DNA from: Sphingomonas faeni
GTDB lineage: Bacteria; Pseudomonadota; Alphaproteobacteria; Sphingomonadales; Sphingomonadaceae
Length of the DNA: 64,000 nucleotides
Direction of reading: 5' to 3'
Assembly: GCF_030817315.1 (NCBI RefSeq)
Contig: NZ_JAUSZF010000001.1
Span: 914,501 to 978,500, forward strand
The notes beneath the pieces are model-generated. The model made no database searches and was not told the origin of the DNA. It worked only from the letters and a program-made list of their open reading frames with translations. Position numbers and translations under genes: made by a program. Positions 26,032-35,589 of this stretch are shown here, one piece after another; positions within the stretch are counted from its first letter, which is position 1; every line of letters begins with the position of its first letter.

Positions 26032-27756
26032 TCAGCGTGTTTTCTCGGCCGTGATCCACTTCAGCATTTCGGCCTCCATCACCGGCAGGGGTACGGAGCC
26101 CATGTTCAGCAGGGTTTCATGGAAGCGCCGCTGGTCGAAGCGATTGCCCAATCCCGCTTCCGCCTTCGCCCGCAACTCCCGCATTTTCATCTCGCCGAGC
26201 TTGTAGGCGAGCGCCTGGCCCGGCCAGCTGATGTAACGGTCGACCTCGATCTCGACGTCCAGCTTGGCGAGGGCAGTGTGTCCGGCAAGATAGTCGATCG
26301 CCTGTTGACGGCTCCATCCCATAGAATGGATACCGGTATCGATGACCAGGCGCGCGGCGCGCCACATCTCGAATGTCTCGCGGCCGAATTCCTCATAGGG
26401 TGTGCGGTACATGCCGAGCTTGGTGCCGAGCCATTCCGAATAGAGCCCCCAACCTTCGCCATAGCCCGAGAAGTACGTCTCCCGGCGAAAGGCGGGCCGG
26501 TCCGGAGCCTCCAGCGCCATCGCGGCTTGATGGCTGTGGCCAGGAACGCATTCGTGCAGCGTCAGCGCGACGATGTTGTAGAGCGGGCGCGACTTCAGGT
26601 CGTATGTGTTCATAAGGCACGCGCTGAGCCCGCCGCGACCCGACGTATAGACCGGCGCGATCGCGTCGGGCACCGGCTGGATGGTGAAGCGGTAGCGGGG
26701 CAGGGTGGTGAAGACGTCCTTCAGCCGTCCGTCCATCCGCTTTGCCACATAGGACGAGAAGCCGAGCAGCTCGTCGGGGGTGCGGGCGTAGAATTGCGGG
26801 TCGCTGCGCAGGAAGGCGAGGAAATCGGCGAAGCTGCCCTTGAAGCCGGTGGTGGCGATCGTCGCCTTCATGTCGGCGTCGATGCGCGCCACTTCCTTGA
26901 GGCCGATCTGGTGGATCGCCTCCGGTGTGAGTTCGAGGGTCGTGTATTCGCGGATCTGGCTTTTGTAGAACGCCTCGCCGTCTGGCAGTGCGGCTGCACT
27001 GACCGTCGCGCGGGTTCCGGGCAGGTAGGTGTCGCGGTAGAAGGCTAGAAGCTTCGCATAGGCCGGAGCGGCGGCGGTATCGACAGCAGCTAGTCCTTCG
27101 GCGAGCAAAACAGCCTGTTGGCTTGCCGGGATCGAAGCGGGCATCGCCTTGAACGGTTCGGCGAGCGGGTTGTCGGCACCCGGCCTGGTAAACGCGGCGA
27201 TGGTCGCATCGCGTCCGGCGAGCGACATGCGCGGGGGCGTGAAGCCGCGCTTCAGTCCGGCCCGCATGTTGGCGATGTTCTGGTCGAACCAGCGCGGCAC
27301 GTCCTTCAGTCGTCCTATGTAGCGGCGATAGTCGTCGGCAGTCTCGAGCGGGGAATAGGGCTTCACCCCGCCCCAAAAGTAGGAGTCGCTGTTGAGCGGC
27401 GCCTCGTAGGTGCGGAAGTCGATGTTCGCGACCTCGGCGCGGAGCGACTCCTTGAGGACCGCGGCGTTGAGTTGCTCCTCGGACGAAAGTTGCGTCGCAG
27501 GAATGCGCGCGATGCGATCGAGTACAGTGTTCCAGTACGTGCGTCGGCGCGCCCAATCTGCGGGGGCTACGGCGGGGAAATGATCGTCGGGCTTGCTGCG
27601 CAGGCCGTCCGCGATCTGAGCGAATTCCTTCTGCCGCCACGCCCATTCGGCTTCGTAGATCGCCTTTAGCTGCGCGTCTGCAGGGGCGGGTTGCGCCAAC
27701 GCCGTCGCAGGTGCGAGTGCGAGCAACGCCGTCGCTACCATGTATCCGAACCGCAT
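26032..27756 (-). CDS. DUF885 family secreted metallopeptidase-like protein
   Basis: 574 residues with signal peptide MVATALLALAPATALAQ. The family signature HECVPGHSHQAA near residue 388 (HExxPGH) is a likely zinc site; FSGYGEGWGLYSEWLG and the SYYFWGG-like segment are also family features. Proteins of this type (DUF885) are thought to be carboxypeptidase-like hydrolases. ATG 27756. It lies upstream of the M13 gene on the same strand with 13 bases between the M13 open frame start region and its stop; co-transcription is possible but the M13 start at 25910 leaves about 120 bases. Confidence 0.92.
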   Translation of the reverse strand: MRFGYMVATALLALAPATALAQPAPADAQLKAIYEAEWAWRQKEFAQIADGLRSKPDDHFPAVAPADWARRRTYWNTVLDRIARIPATQLSSEEQLNAAVLKESLRAEVANIDFRTYEAPLNSDSYFWGGVKPYSPLETADDYRRYIGRLKDVPRWFDQNIANMRAGLKRGFTPPRMSLAGRDATIAAFTRPGADNPLAEPFKAMPASIPASQQAVLLAEGLAAVDTAAAPAYAKLLAFYRDTYLPGTRATVSAAALPDGEAFYKSQIREYTTLELTPEAIHQIGLKEVARIDADMKATIATTGFKGSFADFLAFLRSDPQFYARTPDELLGFSSYVAKRMDGRLKDVFTTLPRYRFTIQPVPDAIAPVYTSGRGGLSACLMNTYDLKSRPLYNIVALTLHECVPGHSHQAAMALEAPDRPAFRRETYFSGYGEGWGLYSEWLGTKLGMYRTPYEEFGRETFEMWRAARLVIDTGIHSMGWSRQQAIDYLAGHTALAKLDVEIEVDRYISWPGQALAYKLGEMKMRELRAKAEAGLGNRFDQRRFHETLLNMGSVPLPVMEAEMLKWITAEKTR

Positions 27757-27952
27757 CTCGTCTCCCGTTCCTGCCCGTAACGAGATTCCTACCTGCGCGG
27801 GCTGGTAAGGGAAAGGCTGACGACCGTTGCATCGACCAACCGAAGCGCAGGACGAATTGACCTCATAATTACGGGCCCGTAGCGAGCCTTCCCGGATTCG
27901 ATATATTTATGGAACGAGCACCGGGGCACCTAGAACGGTGCCACCATCGCTT

Positions 27953-27987
27953 GGTAGTGCCGCAACCCAGCAAGTTGCGGCACTACC
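27953..27987 (-). terminator. Perfect 14-bp hairpin behind the SDR gene
   Basis: GGTAGTGCCGCAAC at 27953-27966 pairs perfectly with GTTGCGGCACTACC at 27974-27987 around a 7-base loop, 3 bases beyond the SDR stop. There is no T-run on the minus strand side, so this may be a factor-dependent or RNA-stabilising hairpin rather than a classic intrinsic terminator. A second, weaker hairpin (GCACCG/CGGTGC) lies at about 27918-27942. Confidence 0.6.
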
Positions 27988-27990
27988 CGG

Positions 27991-28980
27991 TCATGCCGGT
28001 TGACCGTTTCCGCCAGTCGAACCGAAGATCTGGCCTGTCGAATAGCTCAGGGACGGATCGGCCGCGGCGACGTACAGCGCTGCGATTTCGGCGGGCTGGC
28101 CAGCGCGCGCCATCGGGGAGTCTCCGCCGAAGCTCCGCAGCTTTTCAGGCGTAGCTCCACCGCTGACCTGTAGCGGCGTCCAGAACGGACCCGGCGCGAC
28201 TGCATTGACGCGGATGCCGCGGCTGGCCAGTTGCTTGGCCATGCTCTTGGTGAAATTCAGTACCGCGGCACGTGTCAGCGCATAGTCGACGATGTCGGGC
28301 GATGGATTGCCCGCCTGTTCGGAGGACGTGTTGACGATCACCGCGCCTGAACTCATGCGTTCGAGTGCTGCCTTGGTCAGCCAGAACGGCGCATAGACGT
28401 TGGTTTTTATCGTGTCGTCGAAATCCTGACTCGAGATAGCGGCGATACCGGGACGCGTCTGCTGACGTGCTGCATTGTTCACCAGGATATCGAGCCCGCC
28501 AAGCTGCTCGCTCGCTTGCTGCACCAGCCGGCGGCAGAAGCGCTCGTCACGCAGGTCGCCGGGAATCGCGACCGCCTTGCGACCCTCGGCCCGGATCAGG
28601 GCGACGACTTCGCGAGCGTCGGGCTCCTCGGCGGGCAGATAGTTGATCGCGACATCCGCGCCCTCCCGCGCATACGCGATGGCCGCAGCGCGACCGATAC
28701 CACTGTCTCCACCGGTTATCAGCGCTTTCTTGCCCGCAAGCTTACCCGAACCCTTGTAGCTTTTCTCGCCATGGTCCGGTCGCGGTGTCATCTTCGACGC
28801 AAGTCCCGGCCAAGGTTGGCGCTGTACGGGGTAGGGGGGCTTAGGATAGGTTGCGGCGGCAGGTGTCGTCGCGGCGTTACCACCAGCGCTTTGCGTCGCG
28901 GCGTTCGCAGACGTCGCAGCAATGGCGCCAGCGGTAATCGCTGCGCCCGTAACGAATGTACGGCGTGTTGTATCGGTCAT
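27991..28980 (-). CDS. SDR-family oxidoreductase with Tat-like signal
   Basis: 329 residues from ATG 28980 (MTDTTRRTFVTGAAITAGA); a second ATG at 28986 is two codons upstream and closer to GGGAG. The RRTF twin-arginine pair and Ala-rich segment suggest export by Tat. The SDR core shows GGDSGIGRA (cofactor loop), NNAA, and YALTRAA (YxxxK-type position, here Tyr with downstream Lys). Residues 30-75 are a Pro/Ala-rich linker. Enzyme type: glucose/ribitol dehydrogenase-like SDRs with C-terminal long tail. Natural substrate unknown. Confidence 0.9.
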   Translation of the reverse strand: MTDTTRRTFVTGAAITAGAIAATSANAATQSAGGNAATTPAAATYPKPPYPVQRQPWPGLASKMTPRPDHGEKSYKGSGKLAGKKALITGGDSGIGRAAAIAYAREGADVAINYLPAEEPDAREVVALIRAEGRKAVAIPGDLRDERFCRRLVQQASEQLGGLDILVNNAARQQTRPGIAAISSQDFDDTIKTNVYAPFWLTKAALERMSSGAVIVNTSSEQAGNPSPDIVDYALTRAAVLNFTKSMAKQLASRGIRVNAVAPGPFWTPLQVSGGATPEKLRSFGGDSPMARAGQPAEIAALYVAAADPSLSYSTGQIFGSTGGNGQPA

Positions 28981-29545
28981 TGTCATGGCTCCCGGAGTGA
29001 TCAAAGCTCCAAGCGCTAAACAATTGCTTCTGTTCCGAAAATCGCTCGCTCGGCCCCCGCGATCTTCGGAAGCTGCTAAAGGACGCTACACCGGCGTCAT
29101 CGGATTGCCGCTGCGCTGACTGCTCGATGCCACGACGAGGCGCGGTCACCGACCCGGATATCGCCCCGGCGGACATCAACGCGGTCATCGCCTGGCTGGT
29201 TCGAGCGGACCTTCAGTGTGGCCAGACGGGTCGTCGAGACAAATGAATGAAACTACAAATCTCCGCGATCAACTCCTGCTGTTCTAGGCAGAACGCTTTG
29301 ACCTGCGAGTGCCGATTTTGACCAGGATCACGCCTAACCCTGGCTGGTCCAGGACAGCCGGCGCAACCTGGAAAACTCGCTAAGGCCTTGCGCGCGATCA
29401 TGAATGCCGCAAGGTCTGACAGGAAGTGGCGGTCATCGCTTTCTTCTAACCCCCTCTCCCCGACGGCAAGAGGGGGCAGTAAGTTACGCCGCCATCGTGC
29501 AAGTCAGTCGAACGGCGATTTATCGTCAAGCTCAAGGAAACCGCC
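28981..29545. other. Intergenic region with possible remnant and hairpin leader
   Basis: About 560 bases. A plus-strand 39-codon frame at 29127-29246 reads DPDIAPADINAVIAWLVRAD, which resembles the tail of a c-type cytochrome domain (xADIxAVxAWL), and may be a gene remnant. At about 29451-29479 CCCCCTCT pairs with AGAGGGGG, a hairpin 67 bases before the LDH-like gene, possibly a leader element. Nothing else is recognised. Confidence 0.4.
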
Positions 29546-30472
29546 ATGGCCCCATCGTCACGTATCGCCATTATCGGCGCCGGTAATGTCGGGGCTGCAG
29601 CGGCCTACGCGTTGATGCTGCGTGGGCTGGTTGCCGAAATCGTCCTGATCGATGCGGATGCCGACCGTGCGGCTGCCGAAGCGACCGACATTGCCGACGC
29701 CAACGCGATTGCGCGTCCGACCCGGATCTGGGGTGGCGACTATGCGGATGTGCGCGATGCGACCATTCTCGTCATCACTGCAGGTGCGGCCACGAAGGAC
29801 GGGGAGCCGCGCACGGCGATTGCCGGCAAGAGCGCGGCGATCGTGCGCGATTGCGTCGGCCAAGCGATGGCGGCGGGTTTCGACGGCATCCTCGTCGTAG
29901 CCTCGAACCCAGCCGACGCGATGACGCAGGTCGCTCAGGTCGCCAGCGGCCTGCCGTCGGCGCGAGTGATCGGCACCGGCACGCTGCTCGACAGCAACCG
30001 CTTTCGCAAGCGTATCGCCGACCGGCTCGGGATCGCCCCCGGCGCGGTGGAGGCCTTGGTACTGGGCGAACATGGCGATAGCGAGGTCATGGCTTACTCG
30101 ACGGTCCGGATAGGCGGCATGGCCCTGGACGCCTATCTCGACGGCCGAGGCTTCGACCGCGCTGCGATCGCGCATGATGTGATGCGCGCAGGCTACACGA
30201 TCGCCGATGGAAAGGGGTACACCTCGTTTGGCGTCGCCACTGCGATCGTCCGTATTTGTGAGGCGATACACCGCGACGAGCGCATAGTGTTACCCGTGTC
30301 GACGCTCGTGGAAGGGCAGTACGGGATCGACGATCTGTACCTCAGCCTGCCCTGCCTCATTGGCGCGGGTGGCGTGCTTCGCATCCTGACGCCCGACCTC
30401 CACGATGACGAACTTGCCGCGCTGCACGCTTCGGCCGGCGCGCTTCGCGAAACGCTGAAGAACACCGGCTGA
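29546..30472 (+). CDS. L-lactate/2-hydroxyacid dehydrogenase-like (LDH/MDH family)
   Basis: 308 residues. NAD fold: IIGAGNVGAAAAYAL (GxGxxG) at 7-21, and VLIDAD. Catalytic histidine in GEHGDSE near residue 174, Arg in DSNRFRKRI, and NPAD near residue 117 are all LDH-type. The specificity loop, QKPGETR in LDH and RKPGMTR in MDH, reads TKDGEPRTA here, so the substrate may be neither pyruvate nor oxaloacetate. Start ATG 29546 after a GC-rich leader. Convergent with a small unknown gene. A malate or lactate dehydrogenase label is therefore only family-level. Confidence 0.85.
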   Translation: MAPSSRIAIIGAGNVGAAAAYALMLRGLVAEIVLIDADADRAAAEATDIADANAIARPTRIWGGDYADVRDATILVITAGAATKDGEPRTAIAGKSAAIVRDCVGQAMAAGFDGILVVASNPADAMTQVAQVASGLPSARVIGTGTLLDSNRFRKRIADRLGIAPGAVEALVLGEHGDSEVMAYSTVRIGGMALDAYLDGRGFDRAAIAHDVMRAGYTIADGKGYTSFGVATAIVRICEAIHRDERIVLPVSTLVEGQYGIDDLYLSLPCLIGAGGVLRILTPDLHDDELAALHASAGALRETLKNTG

Positions 30473-30515
30473 GTGGATGGCGATGTTGGAGTTCGTTAAA
30501 GCTTGGACTTTCCGA

Positions 30516-30791
30516 TCATCCGCCGGGTTCGGAGATCTTCTCGATGTCCTCGTTCGATAATCCCGAACTTTCGTCCCGCAGGAACTGCAACAACTCGTCG
30601 ACCTCTGTGGAATCGAACTGGATATCCATGGAATCCATCTGGATACGCACGGCAGTCCGCTCTTCTTCAGGGAATTCGGCGATTAAGTCAGCGCATTCGG
30701 ACAGCGTCCCCCGTCCCAGGATCCCGGCGTCCTTGGCATCGTTACCGTCGGCATAAATGGTAGCCGGTTCGCTCAGCGGATAAGTCGTCAT
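30516..30791 (-). CDS. Small acidic protein of unknown function
   Basis: 91 residues from ATG 30791, preceded by AAGGGA at good spacing; the longer frame upstream to 30818 lacks a signal. Highly acidic (DIQFDSTEVDELL, DESSGLSNEDIEKI), no Cys, no membrane segment. The start MTTYPLSEPATIYADGNDAKDAG resembles no family I can name. Convergent with the LDH-like gene. Codon use looks coding. Function unknown; conserved-length small proteins of this type are often stress-related, but I have no evidence. Confidence 0.65.
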   Translation of the reverse strand: MTTYPLSEPATIYADGNDAKDAGILGRGTLSECADLIAEFPEEERTAVRIQMDSMDIQFDSTEVDELLQFLRDESSGLSNEDIEKISEPGG

Positions 30792-30883
30792 GGATTTCCC
30801 TTTGTTGCCAAAAGCCACAACGTGCGATTGCAGATAGTAGACGCGCGTATTTTTCCAGGGCGTTGAATTTCAGCGATCCGCGA

Positions 30884-31873
30884 TCAGTCGGGCGCAGAAC
30901 CCGTTTCGGAATTGAAGCGCGGGTTCGCGAAATCGATCGGCGAGGGGTGGACCTCCGCAGGCGCATTGGCGCTCTCCGTCCACGCACGGCAGAGCATGTC
31001 GCGAAGCATCGCCGCGCCTGCCGTGGTCTGCGTGTAGATGAGCGCGCGCACGTCCTTGTCCGCAAAATCAGCGAAGCCGTTGCGCTTTTCCAGGGAATAG
31101 ACGCGCTCCATCTTGTCGCCGGCGTCGTTCAGAAAGGCGAGGACCGCGTCGAACATGTCGCCTTCGCGGTGGCCGGGCGCGCCGATCCGCGGCGCAATGT
31201 CGGATGCAGTCAGTTTCATGCCGTCGACGAAGCCGCTTTCGAACCGGCCGTGGATCGATCGATCGGTGGTGTAGCCCTTGGGATTGGGCCCGCGCCAGCC
31301 ATCGCTGTTGACCGAATCGTGCAGCGGCTGCGCGCCGTCGCCGATATAGTGGCCCAGGCGGATGACGTCGAAGGCGCAATGCTGCTCGGCGAATGCGGGG
31401 TTCTTGCCCGTCGCCTGCGCAGCGCGGACATCGCGCATGCAGACGACGATGCGGTCATAGGCTTCGATCGCTGCGTAAGGCAGCGTGCCGGTCCAGCGCA
31501 CGTTCGTACGCGCCGCGGTCGCCGGATCACTGCGCTTGATCTTCTCGTGCCGTTTGAAGACCGCGATGACGAATTCGTAGCGCGATCGGGGGATCGGTTT
31601 CAGGAACGTGAACTGCTCGCGGAACCAGCCATGGTTCGGATCCTCCTCGATCTTCGAGAAGTTTTCCGACGAACCGCGCCACGCGTCCGGCAGCGATGCC
31701 GATCCAGCGATATAGTCGACATGACGCCGCAGGAAGACAGGGCCGTCGTCGGGGATCGCCTCGATCGCCGCGCGGTCGACCACCGCATGCGCGGTGCCGC
31801 CCCATGCCAGCGCCGAGGATGGCATCCAGGATACGGCAAAAGCGGTGATCGTGGCTAGCAGGGCAGGGCGCAT
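30884..31873 (-). CDS. S1/P1-type (zinc-dependent) nuclease/phospholipase, secreted
   Basis: 329 residues from ATG 31873 (a GTG precedes it at 31876). Signal peptide (ATITAFAVSWMPSSALA). Mature N-terminus begins WGGTAHAVVDRAA: in S1/P1 nucleases the N-terminal Trp and the following His are zinc ligands. HYIGDGAQPLHDS holds a further cluster of His/Asp ligands. These zinc enzymes cleave single-stranded nucleic acid or phospholipids. It is the last gene after YdcF-like and a TonB receptor, so scavenging of phosphate or nucleotides outside the cytoplasm is a reasonable inference. Confidence 0.85.
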   Translation of the reverse strand: MRPALLATITAFAVSWMPSSALAWGGTAHAVVDRAAIEAIPDDGPVFLRRHVDYIAGSASLPDAWRGSSENFSKIEEDPNHGWFREQFTFLKPIPRSRYEFVIAVFKRHEKIKRSDPATAARTNVRWTGTLPYAAIEAYDRIVVCMRDVRAAQATGKNPAFAEQHCAFDVIRLGHYIGDGAQPLHDSVNSDGWRGPNPKGYTTDRSIHGRFESGFVDGMKLTASDIAPRIGAPGHREGDMFDAVLAFLNDAGDKMERVYSLEKRNGFADFADKDVRALIYTQTTAGAAMLRDMLCRAWTESANAPAEVHPSPIDFANPRFNSETGSAPD

Positions 31874-31891
31874 CACAGGCTCCAGACGGGA

Positions 31892-33073
31892 TCAGGGATC
31901 GAGGGGATCGCGCGGATCAACGCGCAACGACAGTGGCGAAGGCCGGAACTCGACCTCGGTCGGGGACACTCGCCTCCCGATCTGCCCGGGAGCATAACCC
32001 AACTCGGTCAGGTTGCGCTGTACGAATGCGGCGCTGGCGATCGCCTCGCTTTGCCCTGGATTGCAGACGATCAGCGTGTCGCGGTCGAGGGGCGCGCCCA
32101 GCGTGGCAAGAAAGCGGGTCGCGTTGCGCAGGTTGGTCGTGGTGTGCCGTGCATAGGGTTCGATGACGATCGCGTCAGCCGGCACGCCGTAGCGTTCGAT
32201 CAGCGCGGCGCGCATCTGCTCCGCTTCGGTAAACCGGGTGGCGCGGGGATGCGCGCGTCCGCCGGTTACGATGATCAGCGCGATGTCGCCGCGCGCGAAG
32301 CGATCCGCGGCGAGGCGGACATGGTATTTGCCGAAGGGGCTTAGCGCAGTGTCGGGGGTCTCGGGGCCGACGCCGGTGACGATCATCGCGCTGTAGCGCC
32401 ATCGCTTCCAGTCGAGCGACCGCGCGCGCTTCATCGCGGCGGCGTTCAGGCCTCCGGACAGCGGATCGAAGCCGATCGCATCGGTTCGGTCGCTGACGTC
32501 GAGCAAGGCCAGTGCGAAGTCCATGCTTGGGTCGAGCGCCTGCACGGACTGCGCGCGAGGCGTGCGGGACAGCCAGTCGGCCGCTTGCAATCGTGCGCGT
32601 GTCTCCAGCGGATCGATCGGTCCCGGGCCGTCGATCTGCGGGTACCGCGGCACCTGACTGAGACCGAAGGTGCGGAGGATGACGTTGATCCCCTCGATCT
32701 CGCGCCTGGCCTGCGCCGCAGCGCCGTCGTCGGCGGTCGAGATGCCCTGCGGCGTTGCCTCGGCGAGGATAGATGTCTCGGACGGTGTCCAGACCAGCGC
32801 CTGCGCGATGCAGGTCACATCCTCGGCGCAGGCGGTCCGCCGCCCGGCGCGCGCTGCCAGCATGGTAGCGACGCCCGGTTTCGCTTTCACTCGGTCGAGG
32901 GCTGCCGGATCTCCCCCGATCGTATCGAACAGCGGGAACAGGCGGCGCGACAACGCAGCGATGACGCGGTCGCCGACCGGCTTGGCCATTGCCTGCGCGA
33001 CGACCGGCTCGGCGCTGGCAGGCATGCTCGCAAAGCCGACGGTCGCCGCGGCAAGGGCCAAGCGATATTTCAC
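31892..33073 (-). CDS. YdcF/ElyC-type DUF218 protein, exported
   Basis: 393 residues from a GTG at 33073, which overlaps the TonB receptor stop as GTGA, so it is translationally coupled to it. N-terminal signal peptide LALAAATVGFASMPASA. The C-terminal DUF218 domain has IVTGVGPE, ALIIVTGGRAHPRATRFTEAEQM, and ARHTTTNLRNATRFL, as in SanA/YdcF proteins. Function in the family is unclear (envelope integrity, possible SAM binding in YdcF). The N-terminal 180 residues are unassigned. Coupled to a receptor and followed by a nuclease gene after 18 bases. Confidence 0.88.
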   Translation of the reverse strand: MKYRLALAAATVGFASMPASAEPVVAQAMAKPVGDRVIAALSRRLFPLFDTIGGDPAALDRVKAKPGVATMLAARAGRRTACAEDVTCIAQALVWTPSETSILAEATPQGISTADDGAAAQARREIEGINVILRTFGLSQVPRYPQIDGPGPIDPLETRARLQAADWLSRTPRAQSVQALDPSMDFALALLDVSDRTDAIGFDPLSGGLNAAAMKRARSLDWKRWRYSAMIVTGVGPETPDTALSPFGKYHVRLAADRFARGDIALIIVTGGRAHPRATRFTEAEQMRAALIERYGVPADAIVIEPYARHTTTNLRNATRFLATLGAPLDRDTLIVCNPGQSEAIASAAFVQRNLTELGYAPGQIGRRVSPTEVEFRPSPLSLRVDPRDPLDP

Positions 33074-35589
33074 CAGGATTTGCCCACCACCAGACGGACG
33101 TTGCGACCGAAGATCGGACGGCCGTAGATCGCTTCGGAACTGCCCTGGCCGCTCAGCTGGTCGGTACGCGTATTGCCTTCGGTCAGGCCGTGCGCGTTGA
33201 ACAGATTGTCGCCGACGACCTGCACCTGCCACGTGCCATGCCGCAGCGTCACGCCGGCGCCGGTCGTGCCGTACGCCGGTAGCGCAGTGTTGTTGTAGAG
33301 GTCGACGAAGCGCTTCCCCATATACGTGTAGCGACCATAGACCGAGACGGCATTGTCGCCGATATCGAAGTCAAAGCTCGGGCGGATGTTACCGTAGACC
33401 TTGGGCTGGCGAACGATCTGCTTGCCCTCGGCCTGGACCGGATCGGCACCGGTCGAGCTCTGGAAGTTCTTGTATTTGGGATCGCTGATCGTCAGCGCGC
33501 CGTTGAGCGAGAACCAGGAGGTCAACGCCAGCGACCCGTCGAACTCGATACCCTTGACCTGCGCTTCGCCGATAAACGGGATGTTGACGTCGTTGCGCCC
33601 CGTGCTCGGGTCGAACGCCAGGAACGAGGCATTGAGCGGGTCGAAATTGGTATAGAAGCCCGTGACGTACAGGTACGAACGGCCTGCTGCTAGCTTCAGC
33701 CCGGCCTCGTACTGATCCGCGATCGTGGTCAGGATGGTCGGGTTGATGCTCATCACCGTCTGCACACTTGGTGGCGTCTCGAGATGCGAGGCACGACCGT
33801 AGATGCCGATATGCCGGTTGAAGTCGTAGTTGGCCCCCGCGGTCCAGTTGGTGACGTGCGGCTTGCCCGTCTGGTTGATGGTGTTGCCGGTGAAGGCGCG
33901 CGTGGTGTCGTCGGCCAGCGTCCTCGGGTCGCCGAGATTGGCTTGGCCCGTCAGCAAGGCAAAGCCCTTGTAACTGTAGCGCTCGTGGCGGATGCCCGCG
34001 TCGAACCGAAGGCCCGGCAGGATTTCCCACGTGTCGTTGGCGAACACCGCGATCATCTTCGCATCGGAATTGCCGCCGGTCAGCGTCGCGGCATAGTTCA
34101 GCACGCCGTTGTCGGTGACACTACCGATCCGCGTTCCGGCGGCGTTATACGCGATCAAATCGAGCGTCCGGGGCTTGCCCGCAACCTCGATCAGGTAATT
34201 CTGGTAGATCGTCCGGCTGTCTTCGCCGTAGAGGCTGCCATAGACGCCGAGCTTCAGATCGTGGCTGCCGAAGCCCGTCTCGAACTTCTTGGCGACCGAC
34301 AGATTGACCTGGTTCGAATAGAATTTCGACTGGACGTCGCGGTACTGGCCCTGCACGACTAGGCCGGAAGCGGCGTAGGGGTCGTAGACGGTGTTGGTGC
34401 CGGCGAGCACATAGCCGAACGACGCGACCGGACCGAACGCGGTAGTCGCGCGGGCGCGATAGCCACTCGCAAAGGCGTTCGGATCGACCGGGTTGGTGGT
34501 CGAATAGAAAGCGTTGAAATCGAGCTTGCCCATCGTGAAGCCGGCCTTGGCGGAGACCAGCCAGCCGTCGAAATCGGCATCATATTGCGTGCCGATGTTG
34601 ATCATCCGCATGTGGCGACCGTCGGCAAGGTCGCTCGCCTGGTTCTGGACTACGCCTGCTCCGTCGCGGTAGCGCAGGTTGACGTTGCGCAGCGCCGGCG
34701 AGTTCATCGTGCCCGAGAAATAATCGATGTAGCGATCGAGCGAGACGGCCGGATTGCGCGGGTCTGCTGTCGGGATCGGCAAATAGAACACGTTGTGATC
34801 GTTGACGTAGTTGACGCTGAGCCGGAGCGAGCCGTTGTCGAGGTCATGCTTGACGTTGGCGCGGAACTGCCCGCCCTTGTCGTTGGGGAAGCCGTTGTCG
34901 CGGTAACCGTCGTGATAGCGCACGAAGCCACCGACTGCGTAATAGGTCTTCCCGCCGAGGGGACCGGACTGGACGATGTCTGCGCGATAAAGGCCGGTGT
35001 CGCCGATCGTCACCTGCGCCTTGCCGCGCACGTCGTCACGTCCCGTAACCTCGATCGCGTTGATGATCGCGCCCGAATAGCTGGCATAGACGGGGGCGGG
35101 GCCGCCGCGGACGACTTCGACCCGCTCGGTCATAAGGTCGGGCTTCAGGATCGCGTCGCCGCGGAAGAACACGCCGTCATTCTCATGGAACAGCGGCAGG
35201 CCATCCTGCTGGAAACTGACGAAGCCTCCGTCGTTCGGCAGGCCGCGGATACGGTAGATGTTCTGGACTTCGCCGCCGGTGATCTCGGTCTGGAAGCCGG
35301 GGAGCTGGCCGATCAGGTCGGCGAAGTTGACCGGGGCGATCTTCTCGATGTCGGCCTGCGACACGACGTTGATCGCATAGGACGCGTCGAAGCGGCGCTG
35401 CGCGCGCGTCGAACCCGTGACGATGATGTCGCCTTTGGCGTCGTCGGGACCCGCGGCCGAACCATTGGCCTCCCTCGGATCGACTTCGGATGACGCGACA
35501 GGATCGGCGGTCTGAGCATACGCAGGCGCAGCGATTGCCGCGCTCATTGCGACGAGAGCAGCACCGCTTGCGAGAATGGATTTGAACAT
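33070..35589 (-). CDS. TonB-dependent receptor
   Basis: 839 residues from ATG 35589; the longer open frame upstream is not coding. Signal peptide ILASGAALVAMSAAIAAPAYAQ. The TonB box/plug start is GDIIVTGSTRAQRRFDASYAINVVSQADIEKIAPVNFADLIGQLPGF, and the C-terminus ends with the aromatic W (LVVGKSW). The plug motif NIYRIRGLPNDGG is typical. It is about 830 residues, the size of siderophore/cobalamin or nucleotide-type receptors rather than the TonB-Xanth-Caul type at 39399. The downstream YdcF and S1/P1 nuclease genes suggest uptake of a phosphorus compound, but no substrate is proven. Confidence 0.95.
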   Translation of the reverse strand: MFKSILASGAALVAMSAAIAAPAYAQTADPVASSEVDPREANGSAAGPDDAKGDIIVTGSTRAQRRFDASYAINVVSQADIEKIAPVNFADLIGQLPGFQTEITGGEVQNIYRIRGLPNDGGFVSFQQDGLPLFHENDGVFFRGDAILKPDLMTERVEVVRGGPAPVYASYSGAIINAIEVTGRDDVRGKAQVTIGDTGLYRADIVQSGPLGGKTYYAVGGFVRYHDGYRDNGFPNDKGGQFRANVKHDLDNGSLRLSVNYVNDHNVFYLPIPTADPRNPAVSLDRYIDYFSGTMNSPALRNVNLRYRDGAGVVQNQASDLADGRHMRMINIGTQYDADFDGWLVSAKAGFTMGKLDFNAFYSTTNPVDPNAFASGYRARATTAFGPVASFGYVLAGTNTVYDPYAASGLVVQGQYRDVQSKFYSNQVNLSVAKKFETGFGSHDLKLGVYGSLYGEDSRTIYQNYLIEVAGKPRTLDLIAYNAAGTRIGSVTDNGVLNYAATLTGGNSDAKMIAVFANDTWEILPGLRFDAGIRHERYSYKGFALLTGQANLGDPRTLADDTTRAFTGNTINQTGKPHVTNWTAGANYDFNRHIGIYGRASHLETPPSVQTVMSINPTILTTIADQYEAGLKLAAGRSYLYVTGFYTNFDPLNASFLAFDPSTGRNDVNIPFIGEAQVKGIEFDGSLALTSWFSLNGALTISDPKYKNFQSSTGADPVQAEGKQIVRQPKVYGNIRPSFDFDIGDNAVSVYGRYTYMGKRFVDLYNNTALPAYGTTGAGVTLRHGTWQVQVVGDNLFNAHGLTEGNTRTDQLSGQGSSEAIYGRPIFGRNVRLVVGKSW

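Noticed and set aside
29213..29401. 62-codon minus-strand frame in the SDR-LDH gap
   Set aside because: Looked vaguely like part of a transposase-related reading frame, but I could not name a family and no inverted repeats flank it.
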